DNA from: Argentina anserina
Taxonomy: Eukaryota; Streptophyta; Magnoliopsida; Rosales; Rosaceae
NCBI RefSeq assembly: GCF_933775445.1
Contig: NC_065874.1
Span: 28,962,501 to 29,026,500, forward strand
DNA length: 64,000 nucleotides
Reading direction: 5' to 3'
Part shown: positions 1-11,399 of the stretch, in pieces
Numbering within the stretch: the stretch's first letter is position 1
How the letters are laid out: each line of letters starts with the position of its first letter
Program-made: the position numbers and the translations under genes
Notes under the pieces: generated by a model
Told to the model about the DNA's origin: nothing
The model's input: only the letters and a program-made list of their open reading frames with translations
Databases searched by the model: none

Positions 1-481
1 ATGGAGGCCGGAACTTCAGGTCCGACAGAGGACGCCGGCAGGAACCGGGTGGCGGTGCCGGAGATGCCCGGAATATGGCGAATACGCCGGCAAAACGTGC
101 CGGAAACACTGGAACAATGTCCGGGTCCGGCCAAGGGCAAAACGACGTCGTTTTTCGACGTTCCGAGGTTCGTTTTCAAAATTTTAAGTTCCAAATTCAT
201 AATGTAGTGCTATTGGGGTCCCATGTAACCCAAAAACGTCCAATTTAAAAACCACGTGAGTTGCACACGTTGATCATCATGTTAAGTGTCGGGTAAATAA
301 AATTCTCAAAGAGATCGTCTTGTAAGCAAGAATTGAGAAATTTTATTGAATGCCATTCTTTAATACATCACAGATGAACTTCTAATTCCAAAATCAAAAG
401 ACTATTACAAAGTCAATGAAAATAACAATGGCGGTCGGTCATAACAATACTTGAATCATAAAGCTAAAGAAGCTAAAACGA
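1..481. other. Spacer, no gene recognised
   Basis: There is a short GC-rich open frame at the very edge (1-207) without a recognisable motif, then AT-rich sequence. Positions 340-480 are probably the 3' untranslated part of the gag element that follows on the minus strand. No gene can be supported. Confidence 0.4.
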
Positions 482-1548
482 CTAATCAAAGTCGGGAGTA
501 TCCATGGTAGCAACCAGAGGCCTAGCCTTAGAAGCATGGGGCTCGGGCTTCATGGAGATATGGTGAGTCTCGATCTCATGGTCCTCATCCACATGATTCG
601 ATTCGGGTTGTAGAAACTTCTTGTAGGCGGAGTAAGCCTTGATCATCTCTTTGCTAGCCCGACAATCGCGATTAAAGTGCTTGAAGGAGCCACATTTGAA
701 GCATGGAGACTTGCCATTACCGGAAGTTGAGGCATTATGAGGCGCCTGACCTCCTTGGAGTTTGGGATGGGGATGGCCTCCCCCAGAGGGTGCGGCGCCG
801 CCACCATCATGGGTCCAAGTATTGGACCGAGGCCGAGATCGGCCTTGTTGCCTCCCACCACAAGAGTTGTTACTTTGGTGCTGATATGGAGCGTTCCTTG
901 ATTGATTCTTTTGCTTATGAGCTTTTCCATAGTTAGATTGTGACGTAGATATTCTTTTAGTGCCAACAGGTCTATTGTTGTTGTTGAGGAGAATCTCAGA
1001 ATGTCTCTCCTTCTTAGCCAAGAGTGCCATTAAGTCGGCAAAAGACCGGATCTTCCCTTCCTCTACATGAGTGCGGTACGTATGAGCTTGAACCTCATAG
1101 TTGATTGGAAACGTATCCAATGTCTTATTGAGAAGATCTAGGTTGGTCTTGATGACACAAACGGTGCCAAGATCGGATTGCAAGCATAGCATATCCTGAT
1201 TGAAATAATCCACTCTCTTATAGTCCAATAGACGGATGTTATCCCATCTAAAGGTCAATTCAGGAATAAGCTTATCATGAACGTTGTTGTACCGCAAGCG
1301 TAGTTTGTCCCATAATTCTTTAGGATCTTTTACGTTCAAGTATTGCCTCTTAAGAGTTGCATGGATGTGACGTCTCATGAAGATGAGAGTCTGAGTCTTA
1401 GCCATGGGTGGGAAATCAGCAGGAGGGTCGGCAAACATGCCTTCGATCCCTCGGCTCTCGAAAGCGAGTTCCATGTCGGAAACCCAGCGGTGGTATTCCT
1501 TCCTTCTAGATCAAGAAGGCCAAATTCCGGTCGAGATGGCGATGACAT
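482..1548 (-). pseudogene. Copia-type retrotransposon gag (UBN2-like), frameshifted
   Basis: This encodes a nucleocapsid-type Gag of an LTR retrotransposon. The reading frame from 1474 to 482 (330 aa) contains the helical gag core of the UBN2/Copia type (motifs LKRQYLNVKDPKELWDKL and FADLMALLAKKERHSEIL). A glycine/asparagine-rich stretch follows, then a CCHC zinc knuckle (CFKCGSFKHFNRDC, C-x2-C-x4-H-x4-C). A likely start ATG lies at 1548-1546, but the first 16 codons are in another frame; one base is missing near 1485-1495, inside the usual N-terminal gag motif around the HRWVSDME sequence. A stop follows the short tail after the knuckle and no protease, integrase or RT follows, so the unit is gag-only. 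The presumed LTR/promoter lies upstream at 2340-2580. It is a decayed or non-autonomous element. Confidence 0.85.
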
Positions 1549-2039
1549 CTACAAAACGAATACGGAATCGATTAGATTCAAGTATAATAGGAATTAGAAG
1601 GGGTGACGTATATGGTCACAAGAAAAATCTATGCAAGCGGCGATACTCATGATCGCACCCAAAACAGCGGCGCACTCAGGCGACCACACGAAAATCGATT
1701 AACTTCCCTTTCAAAACAATCGTGACTCCCCCAAGACCGTCACACAGAAAACATCAACCAAGAGGGGAAATCCATCCCTCTATAGTCTCATCGGCGTTAT
1801 AAGAAAGGCCGGAATTTAGACAAGAAGAAGGCTAATAGCGCCCGATATAATATATCTATACGTTCAAAAGCGGGAACGTTTATAGAAATTTACCTTTGAA
1901 GGTTTGTAGTATACGGAATTAGTTTCTCTTGAGCGAAGTCCTTGCTTGTGAATTTCACGTCTCTTGCGTGAATATGCGGGAGGAGCAATTTTGAATGCTT
2001 TGATGCGGGGGCTTGCGGGGCAAAAAAGATGTTTTTGCG

Positions 2040-2250
2040 GAGCGAATGCGGAGAAGACCCTGCGGTGTTGCGTGCAGGGGCTGGGCCGCGTGCAGGGCTG
2101 CGGGCAGGGGCTGCAGGGGCAGCGTGCAGGGCTGGCTGCAGGGGCTGCGGGGAGGGTTGCGTGCGGGGCTGCAGGGGCAGCGTGCAGGGGCTGCGGGGAG
2201 GGCTGCGTGCGGGGATGCAGGGGGGTTGCAGGGGCAGCGATGCGGCGGCG
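2040..2250. repeat. GC-rich degenerate tandem repeat
   Basis: This is a run of variants of a 12-25 base unit around GTGCAGGGGCTGCGGGG, repeated about ten times. It opens long spurious frames on both strands (Gly/Ala/Arg-rich on plus, Pro/Ala-rich on minus). It sits between the LTR-like promoter and the gag start of the element at 482-1548, so it is probably part of that element's 5' leader and not protein coding. Confidence 0.7.
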
Positions 2251-2339
2251 AGCAGGAGGTGCGCCGGCAAGGAGATGCCGGAGCTTGGAATCGACGGCGG
2301 CCGGCGGAGGAGAAGAGAGAGAAAAAAAAATTAGGGCTC

Positions 2340-2580
2340 TAAAAGTTCAGGGTTTTAGGGCAAAGTGCGTGATAACGTGATGCAGGATGAAATAATTGTG
2401 TATTATTGAATGATATGGTGGCCTATATATAGGCATTTACAAAACCATAATCCCGTAGGATTCGGAGTCCTAATCTATTACGGAGATGCTAATCTATCTC
2501 CTAATGGGAAACCTTAGTCTTGTCTTACTTTGTTGCATGCAGTCCGGCAAATTGATGGTGTTAAAAGAGTTTTCCATAAC
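2340..2580 (-). mobile_element. LTR-like promoter segment of the gag-only element
   Basis: On the minus strand the sequence starts with TGTTATGGAAAACTC at 2580, carries a TATA box (CTATATATAGG, 2423-2433) and runs towards the gag frame. Its central 110 bases (AGATAGATTAGCATCTCCG, ATAGATTAGGACTCCGAATC and the TATA region) resemble the segment at 28016-28199, which suggests that both belong to one LTR family. No clean 3' end or primer-binding site was found. A second copy of this LTR next to 1-481 is not visible. Confidence 0.5.
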
Positions 2581-3797
2581 AATGGTCATAACGTCATACC
2601 TTATCGCATATAAAGGTCCATATACAGAATTTGAATTCGACAATTAGTCTTCTAGTAATTTTGTAAGTTGTAACTAGTAACAAACCAGATTCGAAACATT
2701 CTTAATCGATAGCATCAAATTTGTGAACACAAAATAAGTAGCACAAATGTAGGACACCGTACCTGCTTATGCTTAATATAAAACATGGCAGAGGGGATGG
2801 CAAATGATTTAGTACCATCTAAACAACTACTGTAGAGAAAATAGAACAACACCCTTACTCTTAGGACTGCCCATAATCGGTTTACGACGAAATTTGTCTG
2901 TTACGAATGTAACACAAGGGTAGAATAGTAATTCTCCTGGAACAAAAAGATAATTATCTACATTTTTAAGTTTGAATATATAAGTTAAGAATGGTTTTCT
3001 GATAATTTCATATGCATTGACTAAGTCAAAAACTATATAAGAAAAAGATGGAGGTTCAAGTGCTATTTTGGGAGGTATAATTAGAAGCTCTCAAGTTGTT
3101 AAACTATTACTTTTTTGACATTTATATTAGATAAACATTGCAACTTATTTTTTGTAAAAATAAAAAGAAATATTTGAAGAAGAAATATATGAATTAAATT
3201 ACTAGAATCATAATTGAAAACTTTATTATTCCTTTTATATTGATGTAAATTAATTGAAAGATTTTCTTTAAAAAACTTTATTTTTAAATTTGATATGTCA
3301 TATAAGGTAATAAAGACACCCGTGAAAAATAAAGTGGGTGAATTAAGCAAAATTAATGTTAAAAAAATATGGAGTGAAATGAGTAAAGAAGGTGAATAAA
3401 ATAAATCGTAAGGTGACAATAGCTTCATCCAAAATTAATTTAGAATGGGAATGAGACGAGGATGTTAATGAGATAGCTTGAAATATACTATCTCATCAAC
3501 TTATAATTGATTATTTTTAATCGAAGGATATAATGAGTCTTGTGTGACTCGAATTTACAATCTCTCATTTAAGGAGACTATGCAACTACACGAAATGAGC
3601 AGGATTGTTTATTTGTATTGTACTCGTGAATCATGATTCATGAGCTACCAAGAACAGAAAGTCTAAGAAGGTCTAGGGTGTTTCTTCGTTGGGCCTTAGA
3701 CTTTCAACTTTAGGGCCCAAGTAAAGGTTCCGGGGGAATTTATCTTGCGCTTCCAATCTGACACGTTTGGTTTTGCTCAACACACTAAAATTGAAGC
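2581..3797. other. AT-rich intergenic region, promoter side of PPR gene
   Basis: No coding or structural RNA signal was seen. Long A/T runs between 3100 and 3440 create open frames of low-complexity Ile/Leu/Phe/Lys composition that look spurious. The last 150 bases before 3798 should carry the promoter and leader of the PPR gene. Confidence 0.4.
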
Positions 3798-5771
3798 ATG
3801 CAAAGGCTGTACCTTGTGATACAGCGCAGTTTGGTTCAGGCAAAACCTCGAACACTTGGTCTACTCTACTTTTCTCCCACCAAGGTGACCAAACTCTCCA
3901 CTTTCAACTATTTCCTATGCACCCAAACACCCAATGACGTTTCAGATGAAGCCTCAGACCCAAAACAAGAGGAACCCAGAAGCTGCTTATCTTACAGAAT
4001 CGAGAAGCTGCCGAGAGGCGAGCCAGTTGGGTCTGCATTTCAGAGCTGGATGGGCGATGGTTTCCCCATTCACAGAGGTGACATCTTCCACGCCATTAAT
4101 CGCCTCAGAAAGCTCAAGTCTAATCAACGCGCTCTTGAGGTACCCTTCTCTTTCTCTAACTCACTTCATTATTGTTAATGGGTTGTTTGATTTGTTTGAT
4201 TAGGAATCGAGGACAAGAAAAGATTGAACCTTTATGTGTAAAGTTTGAAGCTTTTTTGTGTAATTAGGCCCACAATTCATGTTGCAACTAAAGATATTAG
4301 CTTTCAATTTACACCAAATTAGTAGGGAAGCTGAGCTATAGGTAATGAAAGGTATTGTAAAGTTTGAAGCTTTACTGTTTATAACTACAGAACGTAATTA
4401 ATCCCATAGCACGTGGGTTATGTAAAAGGTTTCAAGATTAAATTGGATTAATGTAGTAATGATATTGGCCTTTAAGCTTGAATCAACTTAGTAGAGAAGC
4501 TGAGGTATTGGTTTTGATAGGTGATGGAATGGGTGATCAGAGAGAGGCCCTACAGGCCGAAGGAGCTAGACTACTCTTATCTGTTGGAATTTACAACCAA
4601 GTTTCATGGGATATCCCAAGGTAAAGAGTTCTTTACGCGTGTTCCTCAGGAGTTTCAGAATGAGCTCCTCTACAACAATCTTGTGATCGCTTGCTTGGAC
4701 AAAGGAGCAATAAGGCTGCCGCTTGAGTGCATGAAGAAAATGAGGGAATTGGGGCATCCTATCTCACACTTGGTGTTTAATCGGCTCATTATTCTGCATT
4801 CATCATCAAAGCGTAAGAAAATGGTACCGAAAATTCTTGCTCAAATGAAGGCTGATAAAGTGGCTAGACATGCTTCGACATTTAACATTCTGATGAAAAT
4901 GGAAGCCAGCGAACACAATGTTGATGGTTTGATGAAGGTATACTCGGATATGAAGCGAGCGAATGTTGAGCCGAATGAAATTTCTTACTGCATCATAGCT
5001 ACTGCTTATGCAGTGGCGAGGCTACATACGGCTGCTGAAGCTTATGTTGAAGCCTTGGAGAAGTCAGCTACAGGTACAAACTGGTCAACACTAGATGTTC
5101 TAATAATGTTATATGGGTATTTGGGGAAGGAGAAGCAGCTAGAGAAAACTTGGGGCTTAGTGAAGCAGCTACCCCGTGTGAGGTCTAAGAGTTATGTGAT
5201 GGCAATTGAAGCATTTGGTAGGATTGGCCAACTCACCCGAGCTGAAGAACTCTGGTTAGAGATGAAAACAGTAAAAGGGTTGAGATCCACCGAGCAATTT
5301 AACTCTATTATATCTGTATATTGCAAGCATGGGCTGATCGATAAAGCATCTAAAGTTTTCAGAAAAATAATTACAGATGGATGCAAACCAAATGCCATTA
5401 CTTTTAGGCATCTTGCTTTGGGTTGCTTAAAAGCAGGATTACTAGAGGAATCCATTAAGACTCTGGACTTAGGGATGGACTTGACGATGTCCAATGTGGT
5501 CAGGAATTCAACCCCATGGTTGGAGACCACTCTTTTGATAATTGAGGCTTTTGCAGACAAGGGTGATATAAAGAACGTTGAGAAATTGTTTGAGGAATTA
5601 GCTAAAGCCAAGTATATAAGATACACTTTTGTATACAACACTTTGATTAAGGCTTATGTGAAGGCCAAAATTTATGATCCAAATCTTTTGAAGAGGATGA
5701 TTCTAGGAGGCGCACGGCCAGATGCTGAAACCTATAGTCTGATGAAACTTGCTGAGCAGTTTCGGACTTGA
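3798..5771 (+). CDS. Pentatricopeptide repeat protein, mitochondrial (At1g07590-like)
   Basis: This is an organellar RNA-binding P-class PPR protein. There are two exons: 3798-4139 and 4521-5771. The intron 4140-4520 has GT and AG ends and phase 0, and joins ...SNQRALE to VMEWVIRERPYRPKELD. The product is 530 aa, close to what I recall for Arabidopsis At1g07590. Residues 1-30 are rich in Arg, Leu and Ser without acidic residues, which fits a mitochondrial presequence. The body is a chain of about 35-residue helical hairpins (for example the FNILMKMEASEHNVDGLMKV, YCIIATAYAVARLHTAAEAY and YNTLIKAYVKAKIYDPNLL blocks) without a C-terminal E/DYW extension, so RNA editing deaminase activity is not expected. 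Both exons are open and nothing looks broken. The family is certain; the exact orthologue is inferred from memory of its N-terminal half. Confidence 0.9.
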
Positions 5772-6480
5772 TATTGGTTTGTAATATAGTTGTAACTGTA
5801 TCGTGTTGTTATTCATCATACTTGTTCTTCTTCTACAATGTTTATCAATGTTGAAAATGGGAGATGATGAGTTGGGGGCATGGGGCATTGTTCTGGATTT
5901 TTTTTTCTGCTTGTCCATCCACTTTTAGCTGGCGTAAAACGCAGATAATTGTGAAGATGTTCAGAGTTTCTTTCAATTAGACAGATAGTCTACACTTAAA
6001 ATAAGCAAAATTATACTTGGCTGATTGCAGGCAGATTGCTGTTCATTTTGAAAATGCTTATAGATCATATAGATCCTTTGATGGACGAAAGACTGAAAGA
6101 GTATAGTTATTTGTCCGCATATGCAACATTGTTCTTTCAAACTCAGTTTCAATATCTGACCTAGAGTCTAGATGAAGTTAGCATCTCAGTATCCAAACTC
6201 ATTTATGATCATTTAACATAGGCTGTATAAAATACAGATATTAAAGGAGTTGCATCCACACGAGAATTTCACCAACATCAGTTGGAATCTAATAAGATCA
6301 GAGACGAACACAAATCTAATAAAACATGATTCAAAATCCATTGGATAAAACTTCAGTTCGGCTGAAGAAACCTTGCATCATTCTTTTTACAATAAACAAT
6401 TTCACAAAGGAAGATGATACAAGAAACCTCATACTTCTACAGAATCTACAGAGAGATTGTGTAGAATGTTAGTTCCACGT
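5772..6480. other. Convergent 3' flanks of PPR gene and OEP16 gene
   Basis: The PPR gene (plus) and the OEP16 gene (minus) converge here. The segment should hold both 3' untranslated regions; on the minus strand the last exon is followed by AT-rich sequence down to about 6370. No other gene is seen. Confidence 0.5.
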
Positions 6481-8190
6481 TCAGATGAGATAGTTGATGA
6501 ATTCTGCAGCAGTTGCAATGGCACCACCTGTGATTGCATCGACCAGAATCTTGTCCTTGTTATTGCTGGTGGCTGCAGATATTACAGCTCCTGTCACTGC
6601 ACCCCCAATCATGGCATTCTTCTGCAAGATACAATCAAACAGACATGAGCAGAGGCAGAATCGAACATGATTTCTGAAATTAAATGCTTGGCTTCGTGAC
6701 ATTTTAGGAAGCCAGACTCTGAAGGAAATAGTCTATCATTCTACTGTTCTGTCTTATAAATGAGAACTTAATCCTATGATGAGTTAATGGTTTAAAGGGG
6801 GTACTGGAAATTTCAATAAAAAAAATCCTTTAAATGGGATCTAAAAGACACAAAAGTTGAACTGTAATTGAGCACACTGAGCTCCCTTCACAAGAAACAT
6901 GCTAATTATAATTTCTCAACTGCTAATTTAAAGTTACATCTCTAGTACCTTTGGATTATGACACATCGAGTAACACATGTCTGAATTTTCAAATTAACAT
7001 GTGAGATTCTGAAACTGTAAATATATAGTTTCAGAATTAGATATGCAAACATAAAACAGGTATCTGCAAAATACAACTTCTAAATTTTCAGCACACAACA
7101 CATTCTTTAGCCATTTTCTATGTTGCTCATGTACAGTACAACTAGCAATCTGCAGCAGACATACCCAGTCTCTTCTGCCACGAATCCTCTCTACACCATA
7201 CTCTGCTCCCACATAAACTCCAGCAACAGTTCCTGTCAATGTTAAAAGAAGATATAGTTGATGCAACAGTTCTCCATTTTGTAAAAGAAAAGGAAGCTGA
7301 AACATTTTGCCACAAGGCTCATGAACCTCATGGCGTACAGTGTTTAGCTTGCAATAAATTATGACTTGACTTACCCCAATATGCACCTTCTTTACACATC
7401 TTCTTCAACTACAAGACCAGTACATTCAATTAACACAATGATAAAACTCGTATTGCATATAACAACATAAGTCCCCAGCACAGTAGCGCAGTAAAACTAA
7501 AACCTCCAAAACGCAACAGATCAAATCATCCAATAAACAAAACCAATTGAAGATGCTCATACTGATTGAAAGTAGCTACTATTTTCTTTAAAAAACTAAA
7601 ATAATAAAGCCAATTAGTTAAACAAGGGAATATTCTGTTCTAGTTACTCACAGTGTGCTCAAAGTCGTGACTTGAAATGCTCCCTGAAACAACCAAGAAC
7701 ATCATCACCAACATAGTCAAACATTGTTAAACACCAGCATCAACATCATCGTCACTGAATATTAGCCAAATCGAGAGGTTTCATTACATCAAAGATCAAA
7801 CTCAAGAAAGCTTCTACGATAACGATTAAAGTTTTGAACTTTACCTCTATCAACTTTCTCACTGCTTGTAAATGATCAAAGCAGTAACACGGAACGTAAA
7901 CAACATAAAAGAGGGTAAAGACGGTACCTTTCTTGACGGCATGGTAAGCATCCTCTGCAGCAGCTCTGGTAGCTGCAACCTGAACAAACCAAACACAAAC
8001 GTCACATTTCATTTCCAAACTGATCAAATCCCAGAATCAAAAAAATCAAACACATTCATACGAAAACAAAACATACGGTTCCGATCTTTAAGAAACCATC
8101 GACGGTGACATTGAGCAATGGGTTACCCATGTCAATGGTCACATCAACCTTCGGCCCGGAAAGAGACCCTGAAAACCCGCTTCTAGGCAT
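6481..8190 (-). CDS. OEP16-1: Outer envelope pore protein 16-1, chloroplastic (OEP16-1)
   Basis: This is a cation-selective, amino-acid-permeable channel of the plastid outer envelope (Tim17/Tim22/Tim23-PRAT family). Six exons read on the minus strand: 8190-8077, 7979-7928, 7683-7652, 7408-7375, 7232-7165 and 6621-6481. All introns have GT-AG ends and the phases agree. The sum is 441 bases, giving 146 aa, the usual length of OEP16. The N-terminus (MPRSGFSGSLSGPKVDV, then DMGNPLLNVTVDGFLKIG) and the end (AITGGAIATAAEFINYLI) are diagnostic. The PRAT-like G/A-rich helices are visible (EGAYWGTVAGVYVGAEYG; GGAVTGAVISAATSN). The start at 8190 is the only in-frame ATG consistent with the conserved N-terminus. 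Nothing is broken, and the identification as the OEP16-1 type is firm. Confidence 0.96.
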
Positions 8191-8588
8191 GTTCTTCTTC
8201 CACTTCTCTTGAACTCTTACACAGTTACACTGAGAGACTGAGACTCTGTGCTGTTAACAGTTCTGGTGAGATTGAAAATGAATGATTGAGTGGGTTTCTG
8301 GTGCTTTATGTCATGTATTCAAGAGATGGGGGAGGTTTTACCAAACTGCCATCACGCATTGAACGGTGGAGGTGGATGAGTGGATCAATGCATGTGACTG
8401 TTGTTTATTTGTCTTTAGTGCCCAAAGTCTCTCTCTTCTTCCTGTTTCTGATTTTTAAAGCCAAACCTTTCTTTCTTGTTAGTCCTTTTATTCCGGTCCG
8501 GTTTAAATAAGAAAAAGTTCTTTCTTATTACGCTCCGTTTGTTGCCACTTGGTTTTGTTTCCTTCCCCAACCATTTTTCAACACATTA
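8191..8588. other. Upstream region of OEP16-1
   Basis: This holds the presumed leader and promoter of OEP16-1 (transcribed leftwards). The end of the segment contains the left target-site copy CATTA (8584-8588) of the Ty3/Gypsy element that follows, so the element inserted about 400 bases upstream of the gene. Confidence 0.5.
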
Positions 8589-8869
8589 TGATGGTGCAGT
8601 AAAATTCGTGAAGATCTTCCTTCACCGACTCTGTCAATTTGAACAAGAATGAAAGATTTTACTGGAGAATAACGAGGACTACTGCAACTTTGAGGCTTTG
8701 AGCTAAACGCGTGGTTGGGGGTAAAAGATTTTTGGATATGGTACTTGGTGAAGTGAGTTGCTATAGCTGTTTTCTGATTTTTGTTCGTGTCCATCACCAT
8801 TCAATTCTGGCTCTATTTATAATCGTACTTTACTACATTCCTCGTTCTATGCACGTCGTGGTAATTTGG

Positions 8870-9336
8870 TTCATGGGCCTAAAAACCCGTGGGCGGCCAA
8901 TGGGTAGCCCGGTCCAAAGTCCGGCCCGGCCCTATGGGTGTAAGGCAGGGTAGATGTTGAGGGTTTAAGCCTCGGTTCAGCCCAAGGTCCGGCCCGTTAG
9001 AACCCATAAGGCCAAAGCCCGTACCGTCCCTAAAAAGCCCAATCAAAAGCCCACTCAAAGCCCATTTATTTTTAAAATTAATAATTTTATATGTATTTAT
9101 TTGTTGTATATGTTAATTAATTAAATTATTTTATTATTTTTCTTATCTTTTGTACTATATTTAGTTAAATAATTACTATATCCTATTTTTTTTTTATAAA
9201 AAATATACATTACACATAAATATAATAACCTTGTCCGGATAGGAAACACATATAAGGTCCGGACCTGTGGGTAGCCCGTGGGCCTTGATTATATTAGTAA
9301 GCCCGGAGGTAGTGGGCCCGGCCCATTGTTGACCCT
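8870..9336. mobile_element. hAT-like MITE inside the 3' LTR
   Basis: This 467-bp block is missing from the other LTR copy. It has GC-rich ends that partly mirror each other (GGGCCTAAAAACCCGTGGGC near the left end; GTGGGCCCGGCCCATTG near the right) around an AT-rich core (9060-9230). It is bordered by imperfect 8-bp repeats TAATTTGG and TACTTTGA. GGGCCGGGCC-rich ends and 8-bp duplications fit hAT MITEs. The ends are set from the LTR comparison and could be off by a few bases. Confidence 0.6.
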
Positions 9337-9717
9337 TACTTTGACCGCAAGTTATGCGCGAGTGGATCCTCAATTGCCCCATTCTTAACATTGTGGGAAG
9401 GCAACTCACGCCACTACTTGGTTGACGCCTTCTTTTTTATCTTAATGACCTGATTTAAAATTTAGCATAATCTACTCGCTACCCAATTTCTTTTATAGTG
9501 CGATATAATTGAACCCAAATTTTCTATTACAAGATTTGATAAAAGCTCATTTTGACCGTGAAGAGATTTTTCATGGCTTAGTTGGACTGTGAGGAGATTC
9601 ACTGTGGCCCGTTATAACCATAAAACAATTCAATTGCTGAGTGATTTTCTCCATTAAATATGTTCCCTTATTAGAATTCACTGGGCCATGATGAGATTTC
9701 TCTTGGTCGCCCGAGAA

Positions 9718-10174
9718 GGAAAAAACTTGCGTACAAACTAGTATGTACGCGTGCGTCCAAACTAGTATGTACGCGTGCGTCCAAACTCTCGTTTATTTGC
9801 ATATTTTGGGAATATAAATATATGATTTTAACCGTTCAAAAGTTTAGTTTATTACTAAAGATTATTTCTGTAAAAGATCAACATAAACAAAAATCGTTTT
9901 CATAGTTGATTCCATCAAACAAATGAACGCTCATGGTGAAAGTTAGTAGTCTCATGATCAACCATCAATTTATTTGATGCAATCGACTATGAAGACGATT
10001 TTTATTTATGTTGATCTTTTACATAAATGATCTTTAGTAATAAACTAAACTTTTGAACGGTTAAAATCATGTATTTATATTCCCAAAGTGTACAAATAAA
10101 CGAAAATTTGGACACACGCGTACATACTAATTTATACGCACGCGTACATACTAGTTTGTACGCAAGTTTTTCCC
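9718..10174. mobile_element. Mutator-like fold-back MITE
   Basis: This 457-bp element consists almost wholly of two inverted arms of about 210-230 bases. The ends are GGAAAAAACTTGCGTACAAA and, inverted, GGGAAAAACTTGCGTACAAA. Each terminus also carries a short tandem repeat of a unit with TATGTACGCGTGCGT. It is flanked by the 9-bp duplication GCCCGAGAA / ACCCGAGAA (9709-9717 and 10175-10183). The 9-bp duplication and the long terminal inverted repeats point to the Mutator superfamily. The element is absent from the sister LTR. Confidence 0.85.
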
Positions 10175-10267
10175 ACCCGAGAATTAGTTAATCAATCCCC
10201 TTCTCGAAATGGCCCCTTTAGCTTAAAAGCTTCCTTTTACTACTATGTGAAAAATAATTCCCCCACA

Positions 10268-11385
10268 TTGTCCCTTTTTTCTTTACGGAGAAAGAAAAAC
10301 GAAAACTCATTGCTCTTTTTTTTTGTTATCCTATTATTATATATCTCCTTACAGGGATTCTTGAATGATATGTTTTTTTTTCTTTCTTTCTATGTGGCAA
10401 GTTCGTAGTGATCAATAAAAAGTAGCTTTACGCATTTTTTAACGTCCTTGTTTAAAATGTTACAGTTCTTATCATTGCCCCTTCTTTTTCCTTGCTACAC
10501 GATTCTTTAGTAGAGAAAGGAAAAAGAAATAACATTAATTGTTATTCCCTTTGACGACGCTTGTTGGTTTTGTATTAAACCTCGAAAGACTGTTATTTCG
10601 GTTCACAAATTGATAACTACTTCGTGGGTTTAGAATCGCGTGCTGTTTCGAGCTTGTCTCGTGGTTTGCGTTTGATTCTCAATCATATGAATCGTGTTTG
10701 ATTTTTAATTTTCGATATTCGGCCGTAATGGACCACGCTTGATTTTTTATTTTCTTGAATCATGTTTGGTTTTCGATTTCGATTTTCTTGAATTGTGTTT
10801 GAGCTTCGATTTTCGACATTTGTGAATCGCGTTTGATTTTCAATTGACTTGCATTCAGTTCTTGAGTAATCATTCAATTAATGACATAAGAAAGACTACC
10901 CATGGAAATATCTTGATGCTTATATGATCATTTTTTGAAAGCTAAAATGGGAAAAAGAAACATTTTAAAGCAAAGTCAATGATTTATTCCTAAGCATGCA
11001 AAACGGAAATAAGAATGTAAATTGAAACAGACTACAAATAACCGACATTTGTAATGAACATCGATTACACTCCCTATTTAAAACAACTAAGATTCAAAAA
11101 GGAATATGAACCTAACTGCTGTTTGTGATGATTTTTCTTGGTCATTTTATGCTAGGTGTAGTACCTCTGCAGGTGTATCGCATTCTTGTCTTCTCGCTCT
11201 TCCAGAATGGCCTCGTTGAGGGGTTCAGTAATACTTGCTTTTTCTTTCGGCTCTTCTGAATCTGCTGGTGGCCCTTCTTTAATTGCTATGCTTGAGGATC
11301 TTGCTCTTGTAGGGCAACATAATTTTTTCCTTTGATCTCCATTGCGTAAAGATTCTTTGATAAAAGTTGGTCCCCACGAACCAAA
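10268..11385 (-). other. 3' internal region of the Ty3/Gypsy element
   Basis: This lies between the protease and the 3' LTR. Near 11150-11380 the minus strand still shows a remnant of the protease-to-RT linker. The stretch 10620-10870 holds a degenerate repeat of a 30-40 base unit with the core GAATCGTGTTTGATTTTC. No RT, RNase H or integrase motif was found, so pol is missing here. Confidence 0.55.
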
Positions 11386-11399
11386 ATGATGTTATGTCC

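Larger units (their letters stand above)
8589..10267 (-). repeat. 3' LTR of the Ty3/Gypsy element, interrupted by two MITEs
   Basis: Blocks 8589-8869, 9337-9717 and 10175-10267 align in order with the LTR at 17203-17883 (for example TTTTTGGATATGGT, GGCTCTATTTAT, TCAATTG/TCGATTGCCC...TTCTTAACAT and AAGCTTCCTTTTAC). The LTR runs from TGATGG to CCCCACA and keeps TG/CA ends. The interruptions are a hAT-like MITE and a Mutator-like MITE. Differences from the other LTR are frequent, so the insertion is not recent. Confidence 0.85.

Noticed and set aside
1964..2380. Overlapping Gly/Ala/Arg-rich frames on the plus strand (101-138 aa)
   Set aside because: They are the by-product of a GC-rich tandem repeat that is open in several frames at once; no domain, no codon preference.
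3099..3428. 109-aa minus-strand frame of Ile/Leu/Phe/Asn-rich composition
   Set aside because: Low-complexity AT-rich DNA without motifs, neighbours or a plausible start context.
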